From: Chitinophaga sp. GbtcB8
Lineage (GTDB): Bacteria > Bacteroidota > Bacteroidia > Chitinophagales > Chitinophagaceae
Direction of reading: 5' to 3'
Assembly (NCBI RefSeq): GCF_019091455.1
Contig: NZ_JAGXJN010000003.1
Span: forward strand, 239,559 to 303,558
Length of the DNA stretch: 64,000 nucleotides
The notes under the pieces are model-generated. The model made no database searches, was not told the DNA's origin, and worked only from the letters and a program-made list of their open reading frames with translations. Shown here one piece after another: positions 28,442-36,744 of this stretch (position 1 is its first letter; each line of letters begins with the position of its first letter). The position numbers and the translations under genes are program-made.

Positions 28442-29343
28442 AAGTGCTGTACTGCACGGGTATCATCCAGCCATCCCTGGCGGATCTTCAGCTCCCTTTC
28501 AATCCAGTACTCTGCTTCCTGCAGGGTATGGAACTCGTTGATGGTTTTAATGGAGCGCTCGTACATGTCCACATCTCCGCGGAATAATTCCTGTATGAAC
28601 TGGAACTTGTCGTTGATACCAATGGCCTGCCGCAGGTCCTTTACAGGCATTTCACCCAGCCGTTCGCCTATTTCCGATTTGGACTGTTTCAGCTTCTCGT
28701 TCAGGGAAGGCATGGTTTGCGCTGCCAGCTCATTGATCTCTTTACGCAGGTTGCTGTTATCCTTTGCTTTTTTAGCGGGCACAGTTGTTTCCACCTCAAA
28801 CAGCGTAGCGCTCACTGGTTGCTTTTCCGGCAGGGGAGCGGGCTTAGGCTCGTAGCTCCTGGTTTCAGGAGCAGGTTGGGATACCTGAACCATAGCGGGT
28901 TTGGGCTCAGCCGGCCTGGTTTCAGGAATAACAGCCGGTTGTACGGCCACTACCGGTTCAGGCTCAAAGGCTGGTGCCTCCACAATTACAGCAGCTGGTT
29001 TTATCACTTCTGTTTCAACAGGTTGTGGCTTTGCTGCCGGCGGTTCCGGTCTTTTTTCCGGTACAGCGGTAGTGGTATGGTAGGTGGTATTATTTGAGTT
29101 CGTATATCCGTTAGCGTAAGTGGCCGGCAAAGGTTCCGTTAGGGTGATCGTATGTGCCGGTGCAGGCATTATTACAGCAATATGGCTTTTTACCTGTTGC
29201 TGTTGTTCCTGTGTTTTCTGTTGTGTACGGACATGTAACACCTCAGCCTGAAGCATTTGCACATAATATGAAATGGACTGCAGGTCTGCGTTGGAATTTT
29301 TTAATTCCTGTAATTTGTCAATTAATGCATTGATCTTTTCCAT
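28411..29343 (-). CDS. Bacteroidetes protein with N-terminal coiled coil, Pro/Ala/Glu-rich linker and conserved C-terminal domain
   Basis: A 310-residue protein of three parts: an N-terminal coiled coil (about 1-50, LIDKLQELKNSNADL), a long disordered linker (about 60-200) rich in Pro, Glu and Ala with repeated PEPKPA-like units, and a folded helical C-terminal domain (about 210-310; RQAIGINDKFQFIQELFRGD, EAEYWIERELK). The C-terminal part resembles a conserved Bacteroidetes hypothetical family. No signal peptide or membrane segment. It overlaps waaA by 31 bases tail to tail. Function unknown; the shape suggests a scaffold or cell-organisation role, which is a guess. Confidence 0.8.
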   Translation of the reverse strand: MEKINALIDKLQELKNSNADLQSISYYVQMLQAEVLHVRTQQKTQEQQQQVKSHIAVIMPAPAHTITLTEPLPATYANGYTNSNNTTYHTTTAVPEKRPEPPAAKPQPVETEVIKPAAVIVEAPAFEPEPVVAVQPAVIPETRPAEPKPAMVQVSQPAPETRSYEPKPAPLPEKQPVSATLFEVETTVPAKKAKDNSNLRKEINELAAQTMPSLNEKLKQSKSEIGERLGEMPVKDLRQAIGINDKFQFIQELFRGDVDMYERSIKTINEFHTLQEAEYWIERELKIRQGWLDDTRAVQHFYTLVKKRFS

Positions 29344-29437
29344 GCCTTAATTGTTTTAAACGCGTTGTGAGAGAATTTATTTTATTTGCATAAAGTTAGC
29401 GTTTTTCAGACATTTTGCTAATCTAAACAGGTATAAT

Positions 29438-30019
29438 ATGTTTATTGAACCTTCCCTTGCAGGGGAAAGAAGAGGATGGATTGAAGTGATATGCGGTTCT
29501 ATGTTCTCCGGTAAAACGGAAGAACTCATAAGACGGCTGAAACGGGCCAGGATAGCCAATTTGCGGATAGAAATATTTAAGCCCGGTATAGATGTGCGTT
29601 ATGATGAGCAGAACATTGTATCGCACGATGAGAATAAAGTACTGTCAACACCTATAGATAACTCGCAGCAAATATTGCTGTTAGCACAGGAGGCAGATGT
29701 GGTGGGAATTGATGAAGCACAGTTCTTTGATGCAGAACTGCCTTACGTTTGCGACCAGCTGGCCCTGCGCGGCGTACGCGTAATTGTGGCCGGTTTGGAT
29801 ATGGATTACCGGGGCCGCCCCTTTGGTACCATGCCGGCGCTGCTGGCCAAGGCCGACTATATTACCAAGCTGCACGCCATTTGTGTAAAGTGCGGTAACA
29901 TCGCCAGCTACTCTTACCGTAAAACAGCCAGCAAAGCCACTGTGGTATTGGGTGAGCAGGATGTATATGAACCCCGCTGCCGCCATTGTTATTATGAAGG
30001 TGAGAACAAAAACGCCTGA
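29438..30019 (+). CDS. tdk: Thymidine kinase
   Basis: A type II thymidine kinase of the salvage pathway (EC 2.7.1.21), 193 residues. P-loop [14 protein letters not shown] near 20-33, DEAQFF as the Walker B/catalytic segment, and a zinc site built from CVKCGN and CRHC. The start ATG follows an AT-rich spacer and is divergent from the coiled-coil protein gene. Its end is followed by a hairpin terminator shared with the GtrA gene. Confidence 0.98.
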   Translation: MFIEPSLAGERRGWIEVICGSMFSGKTEELIRRLKRARIANLRIEIFKPGIDVRYDEQNIVSHDENKVLSTPIDNSQQILLLAQEADVVGIDEAQFFDAELPYVCDQLALRGVRVIVAGLDMDYRGRPFGTMPALLAKADYITKLHAICVKCGNIASYSYRKTASKATVVLGEQDVYEPRCRHCYYEGENKNA

Positions 30020-30060
30020 AAACAAAAACGCCCTGACGAGTTATAACCTGTCAGGGCGTT
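30020..30060. terminator. Terminator hairpin between tdk and gtrA-like gene
   Basis: An 11-base perfect stem AACGCCCTGAC/GTCAGGGCGTT (30027-30037, 30050-30060). On the minus strand it is followed by TTTTGTTTTC, suiting the GtrA-family gene; on the plus strand the following bases are less T-rich. Confidence 0.85.
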
Positions 30061-30077
30061 GTAATATCACTTAAATT

Positions 30078-30569
30078 TTAGAATAACTTTAACTTTTCAG
30101 GCTTCACCTTAAAGGTGAATTTCTTCTGTGTAAGGTAGCTGAAGCACACTACAAAGAAGGTGGTGAATATCTTGGAAATGGTAGGGTAGATATGCAGATG
30201 CTCCACAAATAATTTCATAAATACATAGTTCAGCAGTATACAGGCAGCTACCAGCATAAAATAGCGGAACAATTGCGTACGCCCGCGCAGGTTAGATTCT
30301 GAGAACACAACATACTTACTAAGTAAAAAGCCGGTGGGAAAAGTAATGGCCAGCGACATGAACAGCGCTGCAATGTGCGGGGTAATGGTTACAAACGGCA
30401 AATGCACCATTTGCTGGTGTAACACAAAGTTGTACATAATAAAGTAAAGAACAATATCCAGCGCGGTATTGCCGCCGCCACAGGCCAGGTAGCGAAAGGT
30501 TTGCAAAGGTATCAGCTTTGCAAAAGGACGATGAAAGAAGTCTATGACCTGTAGTATTAGGTTCCTCAT
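30078..30569 (-). CDS. GtrA-family membrane protein
   Basis: A 163-residue protein with four predicted membrane helices and the GtrA-family start (FRYLACGGGNTALDIVLYF). The family is thought to flip or handle polyprenyl-phosphate-linked sugars for surface glycosylation. No adjacent glycosyltransferase is present; the nearest sugar genes are waaA and the nucleotide-sugar operon 3-10 kb away. Family assignment is good; substrate unknown. Confidence 0.88.
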   Translation of the reverse strand: MRNLILQVIDFFHRPFAKLIPLQTFRYLACGGGNTALDIVLYFIMYNFVLHQQMVHLPFVTITPHIAALFMSLAITFPTGFLLSKYVVFSESNLRGRTQLFRYFMLVAACILLNYVFMKLFVEHLHIYPTISKIFTTFFVVCFSYLTQKKFTFKVKPEKLKLF

Positions 30570-30628
30570 TTAAAATTATAACTTAATACAAAGTTAGCCC
30601 ATTTTATCTATCAGCCAATGCCTGGCCA

Positions 30629-32113
30629 TTATCTTAAGGTTTTTCTTTTTTTCCAGCTGCTATTTGCCGCAGTAACAGGCAAAGGAACTTGTCCGATCCG
30701 GCTTTCCTCCCATATCTGCGCCGCCAGGATGGCCGCTGCACGTGTGGCTGCATCATCCGTTTTGCGCAGCACCTCTGGTGCAAAATACTTGCCAATAAAG
30801 CCCGTGTCAAACTGCCCCTCAATAAAAGCAGGCTGCTGCAAGGCCCAGTGGCCAAAAGGCAGCGTAGTGCGGATGCCTTTTACATGATACTCTTCAATAG
30901 CGCGGATCAGCCGCAGCCGCGCCTCTTCCCGGTCACTGCCCCAGGCTATCAGCTTTGCGATCATGGGATCATAATAAATAGGAATATCCATACCCTGCTC
31001 ATATCCATCATCTACCCGTACCCCGTAGCCCTGCGGGCGAATGTAGGTAGTAAGGGTACCGGTATCCGGTAAAAAATTATTGGCCGGGTCTTCTGCACAA
31101 ATGCGCAGCTCTATGGCATGCCCGTTTATTTGCAGGCTTTCCTGTGTAAAGGAAAGGGTTTCGCCCCTGGCTATACGAATTTGCTCTTTTACCAGGTCCA
31201 GGCCGGTGATCATTTCAGTCACGGGGTGCTCCACCTGCAGGCGGGTATTCATTTCCAGGAAGTAAAATTGCAGGTTTTCATCCACCAGGAATTCCACCGT
31301 GCCGGCGCCATAATACTGGCAGGCGCGGGCCACATCCAGGGCGCATGTGCCCATAGCCGCGCGTATAGCAGGTGTAAGGCAGGAAGAGGGGGCCTCTTCT
31401 ATCAGCTTTTGGTGCCGGCGCTGTATGCTGCACTCCCGCTCAAACAGGTATGCATAATTGCCGTGCTGGTCGCCCAGGATCTGTATTTCAATATGCCGGG
31501 GTGCGCCTACGTATTTTTCAATGAACACAGCATCATCCCCAAAAGCATTCAGCGCTTCACTTTTAGCCAGCCGGATCTGCTCTGCCAGCTCACTTTCATT
31601 ATTTACAACCCGCATTCCTTTACCACCGCCGCCTGCAGAGGCTTTGATGAGGATGGGGAACCCGGTTTTTTTAACCACTTCCTGTGCTTCTTCCAGGCTG
31701 CGTAGCGGCGTTTCCGTGCCCGGTACCATGGGCACGCCAAATTTCTGTGCCGCTTGTTTTGCGGCCAGCTTGCTACCCATTATTTCAATGGACTGCGCGC
31801 TGGGACCAATAAAGGTAAGACCCGCATCCGCCACCAGCTGGGCAAAACGGGCATTCTCACTCAAAAAGCCGTAACCGGGATGGATGGCATCAGCACCGGT
31901 TTGCTTTGCCGCCGCTATGATCTTATCACCCAGTAAATAAGACTGGTTGGAGGGCGCCGGGCCAATACACACGGCTTCATCAGCATATTGTACAAATGGC
32001 ATGGTACGATCTGCTTCTGAATATACCGCCACGGTTTGAATGCCCATTTCCCTTGCAGAACGCATTACCCGTAAAGCTATTTCTCCACGGTTAGCTACCA
32101 GTATCTTTTGCAT
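30629..32113 (-). CDS. accC: Biotin carboxylase subunit (AccC type)
   Basis: A 494-residue ATP-grasp biotin carboxylase. Features: MQKILVANRGEIALRV, the Gly-rich GGGGKGMRVV, the RHIEIQILGD segment, EMNTRLQVEHPVTEM in the active site, and DPANNFLPDTG. It carboxylates the biotin of a carrier protein for acetyl-CoA or another acyl-CoA carboxylase. No biotin carrier protein or carboxyltransferase gene is adjacent, and the C-terminus extends about 45 residues past the usual AccC end. It could serve propionyl- or methylcrotonyl-CoA carboxylase instead of fatty acid synthesis. Confidence 0.93.
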   Translation of the reverse strand: MQKILVANRGEIALRVMRSAREMGIQTVAVYSEADRTMPFVQYADEAVCIGPAPSNQSYLLGDKIIAAAKQTGADAIHPGYGFLSENARFAQLVADAGLTFIGPSAQSIEIMGSKLAAKQAAQKFGVPMVPGTETPLRSLEEAQEVVKKTGFPILIKASAGGGGKGMRVVNNESELAEQIRLAKSEALNAFGDDAVFIEKYVGAPRHIEIQILGDQHGNYAYLFERECSIQRRHQKLIEEAPSSCLTPAIRAAMGTCALDVARACQYYGAGTVEFLVDENLQFYFLEMNTRLQVEHPVTEMITGLDLVKEQIRIARGETLSFTQESLQINGHAIELRICAEDPANNFLPDTGTLTTYIRPQGYGVRVDDGYEQGMDIPIYYDPMIAKLIAWGSDREEARLRLIRAIEEYHVKGIRTTLPFGHWALQQPAFIEGQFDTGFIGKYFAPEVLRKTDDAATRAAAILAAQIWEESRIGQVPLPVTAANSSWKKRKTLR

Positions 32114-32148
32114 GCAGTTGTGATTGTTAGGGAGCGAATATAATACTT

Positions 32149-32186
32149 ATTAGCTGTTAGCTAAAAGCTAATAGCTAACAGCTAAT
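32149..32186. repeat. Intergenic hairpin, TAGCTAATAGC class, in a divergent spacer
   Basis: Perfect 14-base arms ATTAGCTGTTAGCT (32149-32162) and complement (32173-32186) with a 10-base loop made of the same words. It sits between the starts of divergent accC and ccmB, directly beside a TATCTTTA -7-like box (32191-32198), where a terminator is not expected. Confidence 0.85.
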
Positions 32187-32206
32187 CGCTTATCTTTACG
32201 CCCCAT

Positions 32207-32866
32207 ATGGCCGCCCTTCATCAAACACTTACCCTGGTTAAAAAAGACCTGGTGCTGGAACTGCGCCAGAAGTATGCATTCTATGGCATACTGTTATATA
32301 TTATTTCCACCGTGTTTGTGATCAATATGATGATGGGCAAACCCGAAGAGCAGATCTGGAATGCACAGTTCTGGGTGGTGCAGCTGTTTGTATCTGTAAA
32401 TGCTATCGCCAAAAGTTTTATGCAGGAAAGCCGCGGCAGGCTGCTGTACTTTTATTCTGTAGTGCATCCGCGTTACTTTATAGCCGCCAAGCTGCTGTAT
32501 AATATGTTGCTGATGGCCATTATGAGCATTATAGCCCTGGTAAGCTGCATTGTATTTTTAGGCAATCCCATTATTAATGTATGGTATTTCATAGGGGTGG
32601 TTATGCTGGGTGGCATTAGCCTGTCGCTGTTATTCACTATGCTGGCGGCCATTGCAGCCCAGGCTAACCAGAATGCAGCGCTCATGGCCATTATGGGCTT
32701 TCCCATCATGATGCCTTTACTGATGATGCTGGCCAACATTGCCCGTTCTGCCTTTGTACCGGTATACCAGCCCGGGTTGCTCAATATGTTCCTGCTGCTC
32801 ATAGGTATGGATGTGCTGATCATTGGCCTGGCCATGATCCTGTTCCCTTTTTTATGGAAAGATTAA
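32207..32866 (+). CDS. ccmB: Heme exporter/cytochrome c maturation permease CcmB
   Basis: A 219-residue protein with six predicted membrane helices, matching CcmB: KKDLVLELRQKYAFYGILLY at the N-terminus, FMQESRGRLLYFY, and GGISLSLLFTMLAAIA. With CcmA it forms the ABC transporter that drives heme delivery to CcmE. ccmA is not in the window. It leads a compact set with ccmC and a ccmD-like gene. Confidence 0.93.
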   Translation: MAALHQTLTLVKKDLVLELRQKYAFYGILLYIISTVFVINMMMGKPEEQIWNAQFWVVQLFVSVNAIAKSFMQESRGRLLYFYSVVHPRYFIAAKLLYNMLLMAIMSIIALVSCIVFLGNPIINVWYFIGVVMLGGISLSLLFTMLAAIAAQANQNAALMAIMGFPIMMPLLMMLANIARSAFVPVYQPGLLNMFLLLIGMDVLIIGLAMILFPFLWKD

Positions 32867-32951
32867 CAACCCCTTTCATACCAACTACCTCTCCAATTTT
32901 GTGATTAGTGATAAAACCTGTAGGTTTGCCCCCAATATAGCTGACGAAAAA

Positions 32952-33614
32952 ATGGCAAAACATTGGTGGAAAGCGCTGGCGGTACTATTGCTGCTGTATA
33001 CGATCATAGCCGGGTTCCTGATAAAGGTGCCGGCCATAGAAAATAACCAGCAATCCACGCGCAATCTCTTCTTTCACGTACCTATGTGGGTGTGCATGTA
33101 TACCTTGTTCACCATCTCCGTAGCCAACTCAATCCTTTATCTCACCAAATACGATCTGAAAAAAGATATACTGGCCAGTTGTGCAGCCAATGTAGGCGTA
33201 TTATTTGGGCTCATGGGGTTTGTAACCGGCTCATTATGGGCCACCTATACCTGGGGCAGCACCCTCACCAATGATCCCAAGCAGATTGCAACCGCGGTGG
33301 CATTGCTCATTTACCTGGCTTATCTGGTGCTGCGCATGTCCTTTACAGATATTGACAAGCGGGCGAGGGTATCTGCCATTTATAATATTTTTGCCTTTGC
33401 GCTCTTAATACCCTTGACCTATATTATTCCCCGCATGGTGGATTCCCTGCATCCCGGCAGCGCCAGCAGCCCCGGGTTTAAGTCAAAGGATACAGATGGC
33501 ACACTAATGATGGTATTTTACCCTGCCTTTGTTGGCTGGACCCTGCTAAGCGTATGGATCTACACCCTGCTGGCACGTTATAAAAGACTAGAGCTAAAAA
33601 ATATTTTTAAATGA
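32952..33614 (+). CDS. ccmC: Cytochrome c assembly protein CcmC-like
   Basis: The start is taken at ATG 32952 (220 residues, MAKHWWKALAVLLLLY); a GTG 17 codons upstream is possible. Six membrane helices. HVPMW holds a conserved heme-ligand His, and LWATYTWGS is the Trp-rich heme-handling motif. It moves heme to the periplasmic chaperone CcmE. The following ccmD-like gene overlaps by four bases. Confidence 0.92.
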   Translation: MAKHWWKALAVLLLLYTIIAGFLIKVPAIENNQQSTRNLFFHVPMWVCMYTLFTISVANSILYLTKYDLKKDILASCAANVGVLFGLMGFVTGSLWATYTWGSTLTNDPKQIATAVALLIYLAYLVLRMSFTDIDKRARVSAIYNIFAFALLIPLTYIIPRMVDSLHPGSASSPGFKSKDTDGTLMMVFYPAFVGWTLLSVWIYTLLARYKRLELKNIFK

Positions 33615-33853
33615 TCAATAGAAGAGCATCTTACTTTTTTTCTACCCTGGTCTTACTGTTTACCTCCCTGTTAGCACAGGCACAACAGCAGAATACAGAA
33701 ACCGGCCCTGTGAATGAAATGCTGCGCAGCAATGGCAAAATTTACGTAGTGGTAGTAGTGCTGGTGATTATTTTTATCGGGATTATTTTATACCTCATAC
33801 GGCTGGATCGGAAGATCACTAAGCTGGAACACCAACAACAGTCTAAATCATAA
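33611..33853 (+). CDS. CcmD-like small membrane protein
   Basis: An 80-residue protein with an apparent signal sequence (MINRRASYFFSTLVLLFTSLLAQAQ) and one membrane helix near 45-65 (IYVVVVVLVIIFIGIILYLI) followed by a charged tail (RLDRKITKLEHQQ). The single helix plus charged tail and its position right after ccmC (ATGA overlap) match the CcmD role of stabilising CcmABC-heme-CcmE. Having both a signal peptide and a TM helix is typical of Bacteroidetes versions, not of the enterobacterial CcmD. Confidence 0.8.
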   Translation: MINRRASYFFSTLVLLFTSLLAQAQQQNTETGPVNEMLRSNGKIYVVVVVLVIIFIGIILYLIRLDRKITKLEHQQQSKS

Positions 33854-33883
33854 CCAAAGCAATACTTTCCAAAACAATTTTTT

Positions 33884-35302
33884 ATGTCGCAAGATCAGCA
33901 TTATAATTTCTTTGAAAGCGTAGAGCGAAGCTTCGATAAGGCTGCGCAATTCACCAAATGGGAAAAAGGGATCCTGGAGCAGATCAAAGCCTGCAACGCA
34001 GTGTACCGTATTAAATTCCCGGTAAGGGTGGGAGATACCATTGAAGTAATAGAAGCCTACCGCGTACAGCACTCACATCACAAGCTGCCCTGTAAAGGTG
34101 GTATCCGTTTCAGTGAGGAAGTGAACCAGGATGAAGTGATGGCCCTGGCCGCGCTGATGACCTACAAATGCGCTATTGTGAACGTGCCTTTCGGCGGCGC
34201 CAAAGGGGGTATTAAGATCAATCCCCGCAACTACAGCCCTTTTCAGCTGGAAAATATTACCCGCCGTTACACCGCGGAGCTGGTGAAGAAGAATTTCATT
34301 GGCCCTGGTGTGGATGTACCGGCGCCTGACTACGGTACCGGCGAACGTGAAATGAGCTGGATCCTGGATACTTACATGAGTTTACGTCCCGGTGAAATTG
34401 ACGGTTACGGTTGTGTAACCGGTAAACCGGTGTCACAGGGCGGGGTACGCGGCCGTAAGGAAGCTACCGGCATGGGCGTATTCTATGGCTTGCGTGAGCT
34501 GTGTAATATTAAGGAAGATATGAAGAAGCTGGGCCTGGAACCCGGCCTGGAAGGTAAGCGGGTAATTGTACAGGGTATGGGTAACGTGGGCTACCACGCC
34601 GCCAAATATTTCCACGAAGCAGGCGCTATTGTAGTATGCCTGATCGAGTGGGATGGCGCCATTTATAATGAAAAGGGTATGGACCCGGATGCAGTGCTGA
34701 AACACCGCAACGAAACCGGTTCTATTGTGAACTTCCCCGGCGCTACCAACTTAAAGAAGAATACCGATGGCCTGGAAATGGATTGTGATATCCTGATACC
34801 GGCTGCGCTGGAAAGCGTGATCCATAAAGACAATGCGCCCAACATTAAAGCTAAGATCATTGGGGAAGCGGCAAATGGTCCGTTAACACCGGAAGCAGAT
34901 GTTATCCTGAATAAAAAGGGTGCCATCGTAGTACCGGATATGTTCCTGAACGCCGGCGGGGTAACGGTTTCTTACTTTGAATGGTTAAAGAACCTGAGCC
35001 ATGTACGTTATGGCCGTTTGGGCAAACGCTTTGATGAGAATATGAACATTCACATCCTGAGCACCATTGAAGACCTGACCGGTAAAAAAGTTTCTGAACA
35101 GGAAAGGAAGTTCATTGCCCATGGAGCTGATGAGGTAGATCTGGTATATTCCGGCCTGGAAGAAACCATGCACGCCGCTTTACATGAAGTGCGCGAAATA
35201 ATGGTCACTAACAGTAAGATCCATGATATGCGTACCGCCGCTTATGTTTGCGCTATTGATAAAGTAGGTGCAGCATACGAGCAGCTGGGCATATTCCCGT
35301 AA
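33884..35302 (+). CDS. gdhA: Glutamate dehydrogenase (Glu/Leu/Phe/Val family)
   Basis: A 472-residue dehydrogenase interconverting glutamate and 2-oxoglutarate with NAD(P). Substrate-site segments: [28 protein letters not shown] (catalytic Lys), [13 protein letters not shown]. The Rossmann domain has [15 protein letters not shown]. Length and motifs fit the hexameric GdhA class; a paralogue acting on another amino acid cannot be excluded. It follows the ccm genes by 30 bases and may share their transcript. An inverted-repeat element fills the spacer after it. Confidence 0.95.
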   Translation: MSQDQHYNFFESVERSFDKAAQFTKWEKGILEQIKACNAVYRIKFPVRVGDTIEVIEAYRVQHSHHKLPCKGGIRFSEEVNQDEVMALAALMTYKCAIVNVPFGGAKGGIKINPRNYSPFQLENITRRYTAELVKKNFIGPGVDVPAPDYGTGEREMSWILDTYMSLRPGEIDGYGCVTGKPVSQGGVRGRKEATGMGVFYGLRELCNIKEDMKKLGLEPGLEGKRVIVQGMGNVGYHAAKYFHEAGAIVVCLIEWDGAIYNEKGMDPDAVLKHRNETGSIVNFPGATNLKKNTDGLEMDCDILIPAALESVIHKDNAPNIKAKIIGEAANGPLTPEADVILNKKGAIVVPDMFLNAGGVTVSYFEWLKNLSHVRYGRLGKRFDENMNIHILSTIEDLTGKKVSEQERKFIAHGADEVDLVYSGLEETMHAALHEVREIMVTNSKIHDMRTAAYVCAIDKVGAAYEQLGIFP

Positions 35303-35399
35303 TCAATACGAATGCTAAATGCTCAATGCCTAAGGCTAAACGCTGATTGTGTTTTGTCTTAGGCATTATACTTTATGCTTTCGGCGTTCAGCATTTAGC
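35303..35399. repeat. Intergenic inverted repeat, GCTAAATGCTGAACGCC class
   Basis: Seventeen-base arms (35314-35330 and 35383-35399) with 15 of 17 positions complementary, lying between convergent genes. The central block (35341-35367) is 23/27 identical to 23476-23502, so both copies belong to one family. Confidence 0.88.
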
Positions 35400-35846
35400 T
35401 CAAATCCCATACGCCGGTATTTCCCCCAAAAACTCCCACTTCCCCTGGTCCGGCTGGTATAAGCAACAATAGGTATGCACCCCGTTGGTGATCACCAGGT
35501 AAACCGCTTGTAACACCATATGGTAACGGGCAATTTGCTCTACTGTTGCCAGGCTTAAAGGCACGTTCATTTCCTTACACTCCACGATCATCCAGGGTTG
35601 CATGGCACGGTTATACACTACAATGTCACAGCGTTTTCTCAGCTCACCTAAGTAGATCTCTTTTTCAATACCAATGAGTTTACCCGGGTATTGCAAGCTT
35701 TTTACCAGGTAATTCAGGAAGTTTTGCCTCACCCATTCTTCCGGTGTAAGGGTTACATATTTTTTACGGTACGTGTCAAATATCAGCTCTTTGTTGCCTT
35801 CACGTACCAGCTTGAAATCAGGTGCAGGAAACTCAATGGCAATCAT
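35400..35846 (-). CDS. Stand-alone type I restriction HsdR N-terminal domain protein
   Basis: A 148-residue protein consisting only of the PD-(D/E)XK nuclease-like fold of HsdR N-terminal domain proteins: RCDIVVYN supplies the Asp and MIVECKE the Glu-x-Lys pair. No HsdM, HsdS or helicase is nearby, so it is not a restriction system. Such single-domain proteins are widespread in Bacteroidetes, often next to housekeeping genes. The active-site residues look intact, so nuclease activity is possible but unproven. Confidence 0.85.
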   Translation of the reverse strand: MIAIEFPAPDFKLVREGNKELIFDTYRKKYVTLTPEEWVRQNFLNYLVKSLQYPGKLIGIEKEIYLGELRKRCDIVVYNRAMQPWMIVECKEMNVPLSLATVEQIARYHMVLQAVYLVITNGVHTYCCLYQPDQGKWEFLGEIPAYGI

Positions 35847-35883
35847 AACACAAAACTAACATAAAAGTACGGCCAAAAAGGTG

Positions 35884-35891
35884 TACATTTG
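35884..35891 (+). promoter_or_regulatory. -7-like box of AMP nucleosidase gene
   Basis: TACATTTG matches TAnnTTTG exactly, 14 bases before the start codon; no TTTG is seen at the right upstream distance, so this is only partial support. Confidence 0.35.
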
Positions 35892-35905
35892 CGTGTCAAA
35901 AGGCT

Positions 35906-36676
35906 ATGAAGACAAAAGAAGACATTGTAGCTAATTGGCTCCCCCGCTACACCGGAGAAAAGCTGGAAAATTTCGGCTCCCACATCCTCCTCACTAATTT
36001 CAGTAATTACGTAACGCTTTTTGCAGAATGGAATGATGCCACCATTATTGGTCAGGGCCGTCCTATGCAATGCGCCACTGCAGGTGATATTACTATCATC
36101 AACTTTGGGATGGGCAGCCCCGGCGCCGCCACCATTATGGACCTGTTAAGCGCCATCAGCCCCAAAGCAGTACTGTTCCTGGGTAAATGCGGTGGGTTAA
36201 AGAAGAAGAATAATATTGGTGATCTTATCCTCCCCATTGCAGCAATACGGGGCGAGGGTACCTCCAACGATTACTTTCCGCCCGAAGTACCGGCGCTGCC
36301 GGCTTTTGCGCTGCAAAAGGCTATCTCCACCAGTATCCGGGAATATGGCTGCGACTACTGGACCGGTACCTGCTACAGCACTAACCGCCGGGTATGGGAG
36401 CATGATCTGGAGTTTAAACGCTACCTGGAACGTATCCGCGCTATGGCAGTGGACATGGAAACGGCCACCATTTTCTCCGTAGGCTTTTTCAACAAAATAC
36501 CTACCGGTGCATTACTGCTGGTAAGCGATCAGCCCATGGTGCCCGAAGGCGTAAAAACAGAGGACAGTGATAAGAAAGTAACTACCAACTTTGTAGAGCG
36601 CCACCTGAAAATAGGCATCGACTCCCTGAAGAACCTGATCAACAGCCACCAAACGGTGAAGCACCTACGATTTTAG
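35906..36676 (+). CDS. amn: AMP nucleosidase
   Basis: A 256-residue nucleoside phosphorylase-fold enzyme that hydrolyses AMP to adenine and ribose 5-phosphate (EC 3.2.2.4), matching the short Bacteroidetes form that lacks the E. coli N-terminal domain. Motifs: FGMGSPGAATIMDLL, FLGKCGGLKKKN, AVDMETATIFSVGF and LLVSDQPM. Its last codons and TAG stop (36674-36676) lie within an inverted-repeat element, suggesting the repeat reset the C-terminus. Confidence 0.93.
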   Translation: MKTKEDIVANWLPRYTGEKLENFGSHILLTNFSNYVTLFAEWNDATIIGQGRPMQCATAGDITIINFGMGSPGAATIMDLLSAISPKAVLFLGKCGGLKKKNNIGDLILPIAAIRGEGTSNDYFPPEVPALPAFALQKAISTSIREYGCDYWTGTCYSTNRRVWEHDLEFKRYLERIRAMAVDMETATIFSVGFFNKIPTGALLLVSDQPMVPEGVKTEDSDKKVTTNFVERHLKIGIDSLKNLINSHQTVKHLRF

Positions 36677-36735
36677 ATTTTAGATTGACGATTTAGATCT
36701 CAGCATAATTGTGCGCCATCAGATCTAAAATCGTA
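36666..36735. repeat. Intergenic repeat, ACGATTTTAGATT class, overlapping a stop codon
   Basis: Left side ACGATTTTAGATTTTAGATT (36668-36686 region) and ACGATTTAGATCT (36688-36700); right side AGATCTAAAATCGT (36721-36734). The stop codon of amn falls inside the left arm. Same word class as 16041-16119. Confidence 0.8.
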
Positions 36736-36744
36736 TATTACTGC

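Noticed and set aside
35400..35846. Part of a restriction-modification or defence system
   Set aside because: No methylase, specificity subunit or helicase is present and the neighbours are housekeeping genes.
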